From assembly GCF_014204975.1 (NCBI RefSeq), contig NZ_JACHMM010000001.1, positions 434,001 through 498,000 on the forward strand: 64,000 bases of DNA, read 5' to 3'. The position numbers and the translations under genes were made by a program. Of the stretch, positions 26,126 to 35,503 are shown piece after piece; position 1 is the stretch's first letter, and each line of letters starts with the position of its first letter. The notes under the pieces were generated by a model. The model saw only the letters and a list, made by a program, of their open reading frames with translations, had not been told where the DNA came from and did not search any database. The DNA comes from Jiangella mangrovi (GTDB taxonomy: Bacteria > Actinomycetota > Actinomycetes > Jiangellales > Jiangellaceae).

Positions 26126-29100
26126 GGCGTCACCTGCTCGCCCTCGGGCCAGACCGGGCAGGACGGCCGGGCCGGGCAGAATCCGCACCAGCCGCCCTTC
26201 TCGGCCCGGAACGCCGGCTGGCGCATGCCCGAGGCCGTGCGCTCCATGAGGTCGTGTGCCCAGGTGGGCTCGTCGTCGTCGGGCAGAGCGCCCTGCAGCT
26301 GCTCCTTCGCCTGGCCCTTGGCGTCCTTGCCGAGCTGGACCAGGCTGGCGCCGCCGCTGCGCCGCTCGCCGCCGGTGGCGCCGTCGAACCCGCCGTGCAC
26401 GATGGCCAGCTGGTACGCCGCGAGCTGCGCGTGCTCGGCCACCTCATTCGTGGTGGGTGCGGAGACGCCGGTCTTGTAGTCGACGACGACCAGCCGGCCG
26501 TCGCCGTCGGCGTCGAGGCGGTCGACCCGCCCGACCAGCCGGGCGTCGCCCACACGGACGTCGAAGTCGAGCTCGGCGCCGACCATGGTGCGCGGGTTGT
26601 CGCGCAGCCAGCGGCCCAGCCGCTGCACCATGTCGCGCACGCGGGTGTACTCGCGCGCCGCGACCCAGCCCTCGCCGGCGTCGATGCCCGGCCACGAGTT
26701 GTCCAGCTCGGTGAGCAGCTTGTCATCGGACCAGCCCTCGACGGCCGCGCGCTCGGCGAGGTCGTGGATGAGCGAGCCGACGCCCGCGCGGCGCAGGTCG
26801 GAGTCGGTGGCGCCGCAGGCCTTGAGCAGCCAGCGCAGCTCGCACCGGTTGAACTCCTCGACCTTCGACGGCGACACCCGCACCGGGAGGTCGGGGTGGC
26901 CGAGGGGGTCGGTGACGGAGACCGGCCGCAGGCCGTACCAGTCGTCGGGGTCGGCCTGCTGCACGCCGGCGGCGGCGAGCCGGGCCAGCTGGTGCGCCGC
27001 ACCGCGCCGCCGCTCTTCGGGCTGGGCGGGATCGCAGACGACGCCGCGCAGCTCGGCGACGACGGCGGGGAGGTCGAGGCCGCGGCCGGGCGCCTGGACC
27101 AGCCGCTCGACGGCGCCGTCGGCCGGCAGCGGGTCGATGTCGTCGAGGAACCGCGACGGCTGCGACTCCTCGTTGGACACCGCGGTGAGGTACAGACGGC
27201 GCCGGGCCCGGGTGACGGCGACGTAGAACAGCCGGCGCTCCTCGGCCAGCCGGGCGCTGGCGCGGGTGACGGCGGAGTCGTCGCGGTGGGCGACGAGGTC
27301 GACCAGCGACTCGGTGCCGAGCAGGCTGCCACGCTCGCGGACGTCGGGCCAGACGCCCTCTTGCACGCCCGCGACCACGACGACGTCCCATTCGAGGCCC
27401 TTGGCGGCGTGCGCGGTCAGGATGGCGACGCTGGCCGTCTGGGGCCCGCCGGGACGGTAGGTGTCGGCCGGGAGCTGCTGGTCGCGCAGGTGCTCGGCGA
27501 ACCCGGCCGGCCCCGCGCCGGGCATGCGGTCGACGAACTTGGCGACGGCGTCGAACAGTGCGACGACGGCGTCGAGGTCGGCGTCGGCGGCGGGCGCGGC
27601 CCGTCCCCGGGAGAGGGCGGCGCGCGACCAGCGCGCCTCGAGCCCCGAGCCCGACCAGACCGCCCACAGGACGTCCTCGGCGGTGGCGCCGTCGGCGTCG
27701 GCGGCCTCGCGGGCGGCGGTGAGGAGGCCGGCGACGCGGGCGGCCGGGGCGACGGCGTGGTCGTCGAGGAAGCGCAGCTCTTCGGGGGTGGTGATGGCCT
27801 CGACCAGCAGCTCGCCGGAGGCCCGGCCGCCGCCCGAGGTGAGCTCGTGGGCGCGCAGCTCCTGCCGCAGCCGGCGGACGGCGAGCGCGTCGGCCCCGCC
27901 GAGCGGCCCAGTGATGAGGTCGAGCGCGGTCTCGACGTCGAGCTCGCGCAGCCCGGTGGCGAGCTCGAGCACCGTCAGCAGGGCGCGGACCGGCGGCTGG
28001 TCGACCAGCGGCACGTCCTCGGTGCGCACGCTGACCGGCACGCCGGCGCCTGCCAGGGCGCGCCGCAGCACCGGGATGGCGGACGCGCTGCGCACCAGCA
28101 CCGCCATGGACCCCCACGGGACGTCGTCGAGCAGGTGCGCCGCGCGCAGCCGGCCGGCGACGAACGCCGCCTCCTGGCTGGCGCTGGCCAGCAGGTGCAC
28201 GGTGGCGCGGTCGTCGCCGTCGCTGAGCGGAGGGCTGACGCCGTCGACCCCCGATGGGTTGTCGGCGGGCGGGGCCGGGCGGAGCTCGCGGTGCCGGCTG
28301 AGCCCGCCGAGCCGCACGGCCACCCGCCGCGACGACGTCAGCAACCGCGGGCCGCAGCGTCGCGACACCGTCAGCGCCATGACCTCGCCGGGTGAGCCGT
28401 CGGCGGCGGGGAAGCGGTCGGCGAAGCGGCGGATCGCCTCGGGCTCGGCGCCGCGGAAGCCGTAGATGGACTGGTCGGGGTCGCCGACGACGAGCAGCTC
28501 GCGCCCGCCGCCGGCCAGCAGCCCGAGCAGGTCCTCTTGCGCGGGATCGGAGTCCTGGTACTCGTCGACGACGACGACGGCGCGCGCCTGCCGCTCGCGC
28601 GCCAGCAGGTCGGGGTCGTCGCGGAGCAGGCCGGCGGCGGCGCGGACCAGTTCGGCCTGGTCGAAGGTGGGCGGGTAGCGGAACGCCGTGACGCCGCCGT
28701 ACTGCTGGGCGAACCGGGCGGCGGCCTGCCAGTCGTCGCGGCCGTGGGCGCGGCCCAGCGCGGCGAGGTCGTCGGGGCCGATGCCGCGCTCGACGGCGCG
28801 CATGAGGAAGTCGCGCAGCTCGGCGGCGAACCCGCGGGTCAGCAGCGCCGGGCGCAGGTGGTCGGGCCAGTAGTCGGCCCCCAGCTCCTCGACGTCGCCG
28901 CGGAGCAGCTCGCGGATGAGGACGTCCTGCTCGGCACCCCCCAGCAGCCGCGGCGACGGCTCGCCCTGAGCGATGGCCTCGCGCCTGAGCAGGCCGAACG
29001 CATAGGAGTGGAGCGTGCGGGCCAGCGGCTCGCGGATGGTGCGGCCGAGGCGGCGGGCGATGCGTTCGCGCAGCTCGGCGGCCGCGCGCCGGCTGAACGT

Positions 29101-29316
29101 CAGCACCAGCACCCGCTCGGGGTCGAGCCCGTCGTGCTCGACCCGGTGCGCGACCGCCTCGACCAGCGTCGTCGTCTTGCCCGTGCCCGGCCCCGCGAGC
29201 AGCAGCAACGGCCCACCCCGGTGCTCGACGGCGCGCTGCTGGGAGTCGTCGAGGCGGACCGGCGGGGGCGTGGGCCGGACGGTGCGCACCAGTCGGACCG
29301 CTGCGGGACGCCTCAC
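26122..29316 (-). CDS. adnA: AdnA subunit of the AdnAB helicase-nuclease
   Basis: 1064-residue partner of AdnB. Walker A AGPGTGKT at about 41-48, VVDEYQD, GDPDQSIYGFRG, TAHAAKGLEWD and VAVTRARR; C-terminal nuclease with GRVDRL and VVVDYKTG. Four cysteines (FNRCELRW, then CGFC and SC in CGFCPARPSC) are spaced as in the Fe-S nuclease domains of AddB/AdnA proteins. The frame is open to 29487, but GTG 29316 (VRRPAAVRLV) has GAGGAG upstream and agrees with the domain start. Confidence 0.92.
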   Translation of the reverse strand: MRRPAAVRLVRTVRPTPPPVRLDDSQQRAVEHRGGPLLLLAGPGTGKTTTLVEAVAHRVEHDGLDPERVLVLTFSRRAAAELRERIARRLGRTIREPLARTLHSYAFGLLRREAIAQGEPSPRLLGGAEQDVLIRELLRGDVEELGADYWPDHLRPALLTRGFAAELRDFLMRAVERGIGPDDLAALGRAHGRDDWQAAARFAQQYGGVTAFRYPPTFDQAELVRAAAGLLRDDPDLLARERQARAVVVVDEYQDSDPAQEDLLGLLAGGGRELLVVGDPDQSIYGFRGAEPEAIRRFADRFPAADGSPGEVMALTVSRRCGPRLLTSSRRVAVRLGGLSRHRELRPAPPADNPSGVDGVSPPLSDGDDRATVHLLASASQEAAFVAGRLRAAHLLDDVPWGSMAVLVRSASAIPVLRRALAGAGVPVSVRTEDVPLVDQPPVRALLTVLELATGLRELDVETALDLITGPLGGADALAVRRLRQELRAHELTSGGGRASGELLVEAITTPEELRFLDDHAVAPAARVAGLLTAAREAADADGATAEDVLWAVWSGSGLEARWSRAALSRGRAAPAADADLDAVVALFDAVAKFVDRMPGAGPAGFAEHLRDQQLPADTYRPGGPQTASVAILTAHAAKGLEWDVVVVAGVQEGVWPDVRERGSLLGTESLVDLVAHRDDSAVTRASARLAEERRLFYVAVTRARRRLYLTAVSNEESQPSRFLDDIDPLPADGAVERLVQAPGRGLDLPAVVAELRGVVCDPAQPEERRRGAAHQLARLAAAGVQQADPDDWYGLRPVSVTDPLGHPDLPVRVSPSKVEEFNRCELRWLLKACGATDSDLRRAGVGSLIHDLAERAAVEGWSDDKLLTELDNSWPGIDAGEGWVAAREYTRVRDMVQRLGRWLRDNPRTMVGAELDFDVRVGDARLVGRVDRLDADGDGRLVVVDYKTGVSAPTTNEVAEHAQLAAYQLAIVHGGFDGATGGERRSGGASLVQLGKDAKGQAKEQLQGALPDDDEPTWAHDLMERTASGMRQPAFRAEKGGWCGFCPARPSCPVWPEGEQVTP

Positions 29317-29425
29317 CGAATGCCGCTCCTCTTCTGTCCGATTCGCCGAGTGATCCCATCCCACCACGCGGGTCCGACAGGGTCTCAGAGCCGCGCCGGG
29401 CTCGCCGGGGTGTGAGGTGGGCTCG

Positions 29426-29896
29426 CCTCGCCGTTCCCGCGCCCGTTTCGCCTGATTCGCCGGGCCGTGGACAGCGATGATCATCAAGGATCGCGTACAT
29501 CACCAGGCCTTCTCCCACACCCATAGGCCTGCAGACCTCGTGAAGCGGGAACAAGCCTGGTGGGCGGCCCAGAAAACACCCCGAAATCCCACATCGTGGA
29601 CGCAGCACGTCGGGAGATCCGTCTTCAATAGCGGGAACCGTCTTCTGCGCCCCCGCCGGAGCTCAGAAGACGGCTGGCGCTATTGAAGACGACCGCCGCC
29701 AGGAACAGCCATCCACCCGTCGCCAGACTCCCCCCGTCCCCCTGATAGCTGCCGAGTTCTTGGCCGCGGGGACCCGGGTCAAGTCGAAGCCCCGGAAGCC
29801 ACAGCGAAACAGCACCACAGAGGGCGCCGACTTGAGGCGGGTCCCCGCGGCTAAGACACTGGGCAGCAGGGGGACGGGGGCCCTCAGCGCAACCCC
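29426..29896 (-). repeat. Multi-hairpin dispersed element, copy A
   Basis: Non-coding element between adnA and the ATL gene, oriented with the minus-strand genes. Stems: 29501-29508/29555-29562 (8 bp), 29621-29633/29678-29690 (13 bp), 29638-29647/29664-29673 (10 bp), and a large terminal imperfect palindrome 29731-29880 with perfect sub-stems 29731-29744/29867-29880 (14 bp) and 29764-29775/29839-29850 (12 bp). A 27-nt block at 29467-29493 is identical to 48707-48733. Copy A lacks the first module of copy B. It ends about 2 nt from the ATL stop codon. Confidence 0.8.
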
Positions 29897-29897
29897 G

Positions 29898-30212
29898 TCA
29901 CTCAGGGCCTGGGTACCAACCAGCTCTCCGAAGATCCACCCGCTCGCCGTCCCTCGTCAGGGGCGTCCCCTCGGCCGCGAACTCGGTCAGTGCCCGGACC
30001 TCGTGACCCCGCGGCGGGCGACCGGCCGCCGTTACCACGCGCCACCAGGCCACCGTCCCGCCGACCGTCGACATGACGGTGCCGACCTGCCGCGGCCCGC
30101 CCCGTCCCAGGGCCGAACCCACCACGTCGGCGATGGCGCCGTAGGACATGGCCCGGCCCGGCGGGATCTGTTCGACCACGCTCAGGACCGCCTCGGCGTA
30201 CTCGTCGTCCAT
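29898..30212 (-). CDS. Alkyltransferase-like (ATL) DNA-repair protein
   Basis: 104-residue MGMT-family protein without the reactive Cys: the motif that is PCHR in active enzymes reads AWWRVV, the ATL signature, and GGPRQVGTVMS precedes it. ATL proteins bind O6-alkylguanine and hand the lesion to nucleotide-excision repair. ATG 30212 begins MDDEYAEAVL. Its neighbourhood beside adnAB matches Rv3204. It is divergent from the flippase-like gene (64 bp). Confidence 0.9.
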   Translation of the reverse strand: MDDEYAEAVLSVVEQIPPGRAMSYGAIADVVGSALGRGGPRQVGTVMSTVGGTVAWWRVVTAAGRPPRGHEVRALTEFAAEGTPLTRDGERVDLRRAGWYPGPE

Positions 30213-30276
30213 CGGGACATCGTGCCCGACGGGTCGGCGTCCGGGCAGGCGGCGGCCGTGCGACGATGCTCCTTCG

Positions 30277-32664
30277 ATGACCGAACCCCAGGACGCAGAG
30301 GGACCGTCGGCCGACGAGATCGTGGTCGACGAACCGCCGCTGCCCCCACGCACCCGGCGCCCGGCCGACGTGTTGTCGCTGCTGATCGTGAGCGGCGTGC
30401 TGACGGGCCTGGTCGCGATGTCGATCATCGCCGAGCGGACCATGACGGCCATCACGGCCGACCTCGCCGATCTCAACACGCGCGTGCCGGGCAGCGTCGT
30501 CGGCATCATCGACTTCACGGCGAACCTGGCCGGCGTCGTCATCCCCATCGGGCTGGTCGCGGTGCTCATGGTCCGCGGCCGGGTGCGCACCACCGTCGAG
30601 CTGCTGATCGCCGGCGTCGCCGCGTCGGTCGCCGCGGCCCTGGTCTCGTCGTGGCTGACGGGGCCGGCGCCGCAACGGCTGCAGGACAGCCTGGTGCCCA
30701 TCATCGACGGCACCGAGGGCACGCCGGTCCCGGCCTACCCGGCGCTGCTGGTCGCCGTCGTCACCGTCGTGTCGCGGCTGGACGTGCGGCGGTTCCGGCA
30801 GGTCGCGATCTTCGCCATCGCCGGCACCTTCGCGGTGCAGCTGCTGCGCGGCGAGGCGACCGTCGGCGGGCTGCTCATCTCGACCAGCATCGGCATCGCG
30901 GCGGGACTGCTGGTGCGCATCGTCGGCGGCCAGCCGTCGGTTGCCCCCAGCGGGCAGCGGATCGCCGCGACGCTCGAGGCCGCCGGTTACGGGCTCAAGG
31001 CGCTGCGGGCCGACCCGTCCGGCGAGTACCGGCGGCTCACCGCCGAGACGGACGAGGGCCGCTACAGCGTGCTCGTCCTCGACCGCAACCACGAGGGCGC
31101 CGGCACCATCGCGCGCGCCGTCGACCGGCTGCGCACGCGCGAGGAGGTGCTGCCGCGGCAGACGCTGACGCTGCGCGACGCCATCGACCGCATCGCGCTG
31201 CAGTCCTTCGCCGTGGCCCGGGCCGGCGGCCGCACCCCTGAGCTGCGCACCGTCCTGCGCATCGACGGCGACTCCGCGGCGCTGGTCTACGAGTACGTCC
31301 ACGGCACGGCGCTGGGCGACCTCACCGCCGACCAGGTCAGCGACGACATGCTGACGGACCTGTGGACCCAGCTCGGCGGACTGCGCCGCAGCCACGTCGC
31401 GCACCGGCGGCTGTCCGGCCGAACCATCCAGGTCGACGACGACGGCGGCATCTGGCTGCTGAGCCCGTCGGGCGGCGAGCTGGCGGCCACGGACGTCGCG
31501 ATGCGCACGGACCTCGCCCAGGCACTGACGGCGGCCAGCATCGTCGCCGGGCCGGACCGCGTCGTCGACACCGCGCTGGACGTGCTCGGGCCCGACGTGG
31601 TGCGCTCGGCCATCCCGCTGCTGCAGCCGATCGCGCTGACGCCGGGCACCCGGCAGCAGGTCAAGGGCCACCGCGAGGTGCTGATCCGGCTGCGCGACCG
31701 CCTGGTCGACCGCCTCGGCGCGCCGGCCGAGCCGCTGCGGCTGCAGCGGATCCGGCCGCTGTCGCTGCTCACCGGCGTCGGCACCGTGGTCGCGGTCTAC
31801 CTGGTCGGCACCCAGCTGTCCGACGTGTCGTTCGGAGAGTTGTGGGAGCGAACCGACTGGCGCTGGCTGATCGTGGCCATCGCGCTGATGTTCGCCAACT
31901 ACCTCACCATGGCGATCGGCCTGCTCGGGTTCGTGCCGGAGCGGGTGCCGTACTGGCGGGTCGTCAGCGCACAGGTCGCGCTGGGCTTCCTGCGGCTCAT
32001 GGCGCCGACGACGGTGGGCAACGTCGCGATGAACATCCGGATGCTGACGAAGTCCGGGGTCGCGGCGCCGCTGGCGGCGGCCAGTGTCGCGGCCAACCAG
32101 GTGGCGCAGGTCGCCGTCACGTTCCCCCTGCTGGCCGTGCTCGCCGTCGTGTCGGGGTACAACTCGCTGCCGGGGCTGCCGTCGTCGAGCACGCTCATCG
32201 TGGTGCTGGGGCTGCTGCTGGCCGCGGCGGTCGTCGGCATCATCCCGCCGGTGCGGGCGCGGTTGCGCGAGCTGTGGAGCGACTTCGCCGAGCGCGGCCT
32301 GCCGCGTCTCCTCGACGTGCTGACCGACCCGCGCAAGCTGGCCATGGCCGTCGGCGGCATCCTCGGCCAGACGGTCACGCTGATCCTCTGCTTCTACGCC
32401 TGCCTGCTGGCGGTCGGCGAGACGGTGAACCTGGCCGGCCTCGCGGTCGTCCAGCTGGTCGGCAACACGCTGGGCACCGCCGTCCCGACCCCCGGCGGTC
32501 TCGGCGCGGTCGAGGCCGCGCTGACCGCCGGCGTCAGCACGCTGGGCGTCCCGGCGTCGGCCGCCGTGACGGCGGTGCTGGTCTTCCGCATCGTCTCGTT
32601 CTGGCTGCCGATCCTTCCCGGCTGGGTGCTGTGGACGCAGATGCGGCGGCGCGACCTGCTCTGA
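30277..32664 (+). CDS. Pseudokinase-flippase-like membrane protein, paralogue 1
   Basis: 795 residues. An N-terminal membrane part (about 25-235, several spans) is followed by a soluble kinase-like domain (about 240-480) with RTREEVLPRQ, LVYEYVHGTALGDL and HVAHRRLSGRTI, then GIWLLSPSGGE. The catalytic loop lacks the HRD Asp and the DFG Asp is Ser, so it is a pseudokinase. About 495-790 is a lysylphosphatidylglycerol-synthase/flippase-like transmembrane domain (VPTPGGLGAVEAALTAG, RIVSFWLP). It may move or sense lipids; substrate unknown. ATG 30277 is the likely start. Confidence 0.8.
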   Translation: MTEPQDAEGPSADEIVVDEPPLPPRTRRPADVLSLLIVSGVLTGLVAMSIIAERTMTAITADLADLNTRVPGSVVGIIDFTANLAGVVIPIGLVAVLMVRGRVRTTVELLIAGVAASVAAALVSSWLTGPAPQRLQDSLVPIIDGTEGTPVPAYPALLVAVVTVVSRLDVRRFRQVAIFAIAGTFAVQLLRGEATVGGLLISTSIGIAAGLLVRIVGGQPSVAPSGQRIAATLEAAGYGLKALRADPSGEYRRLTAETDEGRYSVLVLDRNHEGAGTIARAVDRLRTREEVLPRQTLTLRDAIDRIALQSFAVARAGGRTPELRTVLRIDGDSAALVYEYVHGTALGDLTADQVSDDMLTDLWTQLGGLRRSHVAHRRLSGRTIQVDDDGGIWLLSPSGGELAATDVAMRTDLAQALTAASIVAGPDRVVDTALDVLGPDVVRSAIPLLQPIALTPGTRQQVKGHREVLIRLRDRLVDRLGAPAEPLRLQRIRPLSLLTGVGTVVAVYLVGTQLSDVSFGELWERTDWRWLIVAIALMFANYLTMAIGLLGFVPERVPYWRVVSAQVALGFLRLMAPTTVGNVAMNIRMLTKSGVAAPLAAASVAANQVAQVAVTFPLLAVLAVVSGYNSLPGLPSSSTLIVVLGLLLAAAVVGIIPPVRARLRELWSDFAERGLPRLLDVLTDPRKLAMAVGGILGQTVTLILCFYACLLAVGETVNLAGLAVVQLVGNTLGTAVPTPGGLGAVEAALTAGVSTLGVPASAAVTAVLVFRIVSFWLPILPGWVLWTQMRRRDLL

Positions 32665-32716
32665 CTCGCGGGTCGTCGCCATGTGCCCGACGGTCGCGTG
32701 CGACGATCGGTCTGCG

Positions 32717-35119
32717 ATGACCGAGACGACCGAGACGACGCGCGCGCGGCCGGTCTCGACCCCGAAGATCGTGGTCGAGGAGCCGCCGCTGCCCCGTCGT
32801 ACCCGGCGCCCCATCGACGGACTGCGGCTGGTGTTCGTTCTGGTCCTCATGACGGCGCTGGCGGCGCTCGCCGTCGTGGCCGAGCGGACGCTCACCGGGC
32901 TGACGGCCGACCTCGCCGACTTCAACCGTGTCGTGCCCAGCGGACCGGTCGACTTCATCGCGCTGGCGTCGGAGCTGGCCAGCCTCGTCCTGCCGCCCGC
33001 GCTGGTGTTCATCCTGATGATCCGCGGGCGCATGCGCACGACGGTCGAGCTGCTGGCCGCCGGCGCGCTGGCGTCGATCGCGGCGGCGCTGCTGTCGAAC
33101 TGGCTGGCCGGCCCCGCCCCGGAGCGGCTGCACGACACGTTCGTGCCGGTGGTCGACGGGTTCGACGGCACCGCCGTGCCCGCCATGCCGACGCTGCTGG
33201 TCGCCATGATGACGGTGGTCTCGCGGCTGCAGCTGCCGCGGATCCGCCAGGTGGCCGCGTTCGCCATCGCCGGCAGCTTCGCCGTCTGGCTGTTCCAGGG
33301 CGAGGTCACCGTCGGCGGCCTGCTGGTCTCGCTCGGCGTCGGCCGGGCCGTCGGCCTGCTGGTGCGGCTGGTCAGCGGGCAGCCGTCGCTCGCGCCCAAC
33401 GGTCACAAGGTGGCCGCCGTCCTGCGCGACAACGGCTACGACATCACCGCGCTGCGCGCCGACCCCGTCGACAAGTACCGCCGCTACATCGCCGAGAGCA
33501 CCCAGGGGTCGCTCGGGGTCCTCGTGCTCGACCGCGACAACGACGGCGCCGGCGTCGTCGTCCGCGCCGCCGACCAGATCCGCACCCGCGAAGAGGTGCT
33601 GCCGCGGCAGATGGTGACGATGCGCAACGCCGTCAACCAGATCACGCTGCAGGCCCTCGCCGTCTCGCGCGCCGGCGCCCGCACGCCGAAGCTGCGCAAC
33701 GTCCTGCGCATCGGCTCCGACGCCGCCGCCATCGTCTACGACCACGTGCCCGGCACCATCCTCGGCAAGATGACCGCCGACGAGGTCAGCGACGACATGC
33801 TCGAGGACCTGTGGCGGCAGCTGGCGCGGCTGCGGCGCAACGAGGTGGCGCACCGGCGCCTCTCGGGGCGGACCATCCTCATCTCCGAGGCCGGCAAGGT
33901 CTGGCTGCTGGACCCGTCCGGCGGAGAGGTGGCCGCGCCCGACCTGGCCATCCGCGCCGACCTCGCCCAGGCCCTGGTCGGCTGCGCCCTCGTCGTCGGC
34001 GTCGACCGCACCATCGAGACCGCCATCCGGGTGCTCGGGCGCGACGTCGTCAGCGCGGCCATCCCGCTGCTGCAGCCGGTGGCGCTGGCCCGCTCCACCC
34101 GGCTCGACCTCAAGGGCCGCCGCGACGTCCTCTCGAAGCTGCGCGACGCCCTGGTCAGCAGCACCGGCCAGGAGCCCGACCAACCGGTGCGACTGCAACG
34201 GCTGCGGCCGTTGTCGCTGCTCACGGGTGTCGGCGTGGTCTTCGCCGTCTACCTGGTCGGCACCCAGCTCTCGGACGTGTCGCTGACCCAGCTGTGGTCG
34301 CAGACCGACTGGCGCTGGCTGTTCATCGCCATCGTTCTCATGTTCACCAGCTACATCGGGGCGACGTTCGCGCTGCTCGGGTTCGTGCCCGAGAAGGTGC
34401 CGTTCTGGCGGGTCCTCGGCGCGCAGGTCTCGCTGGGCTTCCTGCGGCTGTTCGCGCCCGCCACCGTCGGCGTCGTCGCCATCAACATCCGGGTGCTGAC
34501 GAAGGCCGGCGTGGCCGCGCCGCTGGCCGCCGCGAGCGTCGCCGCCAACCAGGTCGGCAACGTCGCCATCACCTTCCCCGTCATCGGCATCCTCGGCGTC
34601 GTCTCCGGGTCCGAGGCCGCGCCGGACATCGACCCGTCGCTCAACACGCTGATCATCGTGCTCATCGTGCTCGCGGCGGCGACCGTCCTGGCGCTGATCC
34701 CGCCCGTGCGGGTGCGCATGCGCGCGCTCTGGAGCGAGTTCGCCGAGCGCGGTCTCCCCCGCCTGCTCGACGTGCTGAGCAACCCGCGCAAACTGCTGGT
34801 GGCGCTGGCCGGCATCGTGCTGCAGTCGGCCAGCCTGATCTTCTGCTTCTACACCTGCCTGCTGGCCGTCGGCGGCGCCGCGAACATCGCCGCCATGGCC
34901 GTCGTGCAACTCGTCGGCAACACGCTGGGCATGGCGGTCCCGACCCCCGGTGGCCTCGGCGCCGTCGAGGCCGCACTGACCGCCGGCGTGACGACCCTGG
35001 GGGTCAGCGCGACGACGGCGGTGACTGCGGTCCTGGTGTTCCGCATCGTCTCGTTCTGGCTGCCGATCGCGCCCGGCTGGGTGCTGTGGACCTGGATGCA
35101 GCGCCGCGACCTGCTCTGA
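32717..35119 (+). CDS. Pseudokinase-flippase-like membrane protein, paralogue 2
   Basis: 800-residue tandem paralogue of the preceding gene with the same three-part layout, starting 52 bp after it at ATG 32717 (MTETTETTRARP). The kinase-like domain has HVPGTILGKM, EVAHRRLSGRTI and KVWLLDPSGGE: it keeps an Asp at the DFG-like position but also lacks the catalytic-loop Asp. The flippase-like domain ends VPTPGGLGAVEAALTAG...FWLPIAPGW. The two genes also share an upstream CGACGAT-type sequence, suggesting duplication of the whole unit. Confidence 0.8.
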   Translation: MTETTETTRARPVSTPKIVVEEPPLPRRTRRPIDGLRLVFVLVLMTALAALAVVAERTLTGLTADLADFNRVVPSGPVDFIALASELASLVLPPALVFILMIRGRMRTTVELLAAGALASIAAALLSNWLAGPAPERLHDTFVPVVDGFDGTAVPAMPTLLVAMMTVVSRLQLPRIRQVAAFAIAGSFAVWLFQGEVTVGGLLVSLGVGRAVGLLVRLVSGQPSLAPNGHKVAAVLRDNGYDITALRADPVDKYRRYIAESTQGSLGVLVLDRDNDGAGVVVRAADQIRTREEVLPRQMVTMRNAVNQITLQALAVSRAGARTPKLRNVLRIGSDAAAIVYDHVPGTILGKMTADEVSDDMLEDLWRQLARLRRNEVAHRRLSGRTILISEAGKVWLLDPSGGEVAAPDLAIRADLAQALVGCALVVGVDRTIETAIRVLGRDVVSAAIPLLQPVALARSTRLDLKGRRDVLSKLRDALVSSTGQEPDQPVRLQRLRPLSLLTGVGVVFAVYLVGTQLSDVSLTQLWSQTDWRWLFIAIVLMFTSYIGATFALLGFVPEKVPFWRVLGAQVSLGFLRLFAPATVGVVAINIRVLTKAGVAAPLAAASVAANQVGNVAITFPVIGILGVVSGSEAAPDIDPSLNTLIIVLIVLAAATVLALIPPVRVRMRALWSEFAERGLPRLLDVLSNPRKLLVALAGIVLQSASLIFCFYTCLLAVGGAANIAAMAVVQLVGNTLGMAVPTPGGLGAVEAALTAGVTTLGVSATTAVTAVLVFRIVSFWLPIAPGWVLWTWMQRRDLL

Positions 35120-35218
35120 CCCCTTGGCACGGCTGGCCACGCTCTTGGCACGGCTCACCGTCGCCCACGTGTCCGTTTCGTCCCGATTCCCGAGGTGGCC
35201 AGCCGTGCCAAGGGGTCA
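35117..35218. terminator. 24-bp perfect inverted repeat spanning both stop codons
   Basis: 35117-35140 and 35195-35218 are perfectly complementary (24 bp) with a 54-nt loop. The left arm begins with the TGA of the flippase-like gene; the right arm ends with the TGA (35216-35218) of the small minus-strand ORF. The loop contains another partial copy of the arm (CTTGGCACGGCT, 35144-35155). It fits a bidirectional terminator, but it is unusually long. Confidence 0.65.
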
Positions 35219-35401
35219 GAGCTCGTCCACGGTGAAGAGGGCTGTCGGCGGCCAGCGGATGCCAGGCCGGCGCGGGACGTATCCGCTGCCCTCAGGATCG
35301 CCCTCGAGCTGCTCGAACGGCAGCTCGCGCTCAGCGGTCACGTCGATGCAGGCGACGTGGTCGGCGTACGAGGCCCAGTCGGTCACCGCCTCGCACGGCA
35401 C
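35216..35401 (-). CDS. Small hypothetical ORF downstream of moeZ
   Basis: 61 codons from GTG 35401 (VPCEAVTDWASYADHVACID...ALFTVDEL). Composition looks protein-like rather than a shadow frame, and the frame is the same as moeZ, continuing 34 codons beyond the moeZ stop. No ribosome site is obvious and no family is recognised. It may be a real small gene or the remnant of a longer one; its stop lies inside the inverted repeat. Confidence 0.35.
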   Translation of the reverse strand: MPCEAVTDWASYADHVACIDVTAERELPFEQLEGDPEGSGYVPRRPGIRWPPTALFTVDEL

Positions 35402-35503
35402 CCGGCAGTCGATGGACCCGGTGGCATCGAACAGGTCGAGGTCGGAACCGCAACCGGCCGCCCGTCGCCACGAGGGCGAGGGCGGCCGGGCGGAACCGAG
35501 CGA

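Noticed and set aside
22364-29415. Very long plus-strand frames opposite adnA/adnB and similar long frames elsewhere
   Set aside because: They are high-GC shadow frames with Arg/Ala/Gly/Val-rich translations and no domains; the minus-strand genes carry clear helicase and nuclease motifs.
29478-29686. Short ORFs beginning MIIKDR in hairpin elements A and B
   Set aside because: The frames diverge immediately after the shared block and have no ribosome sites; the conservation follows stems, not codons.
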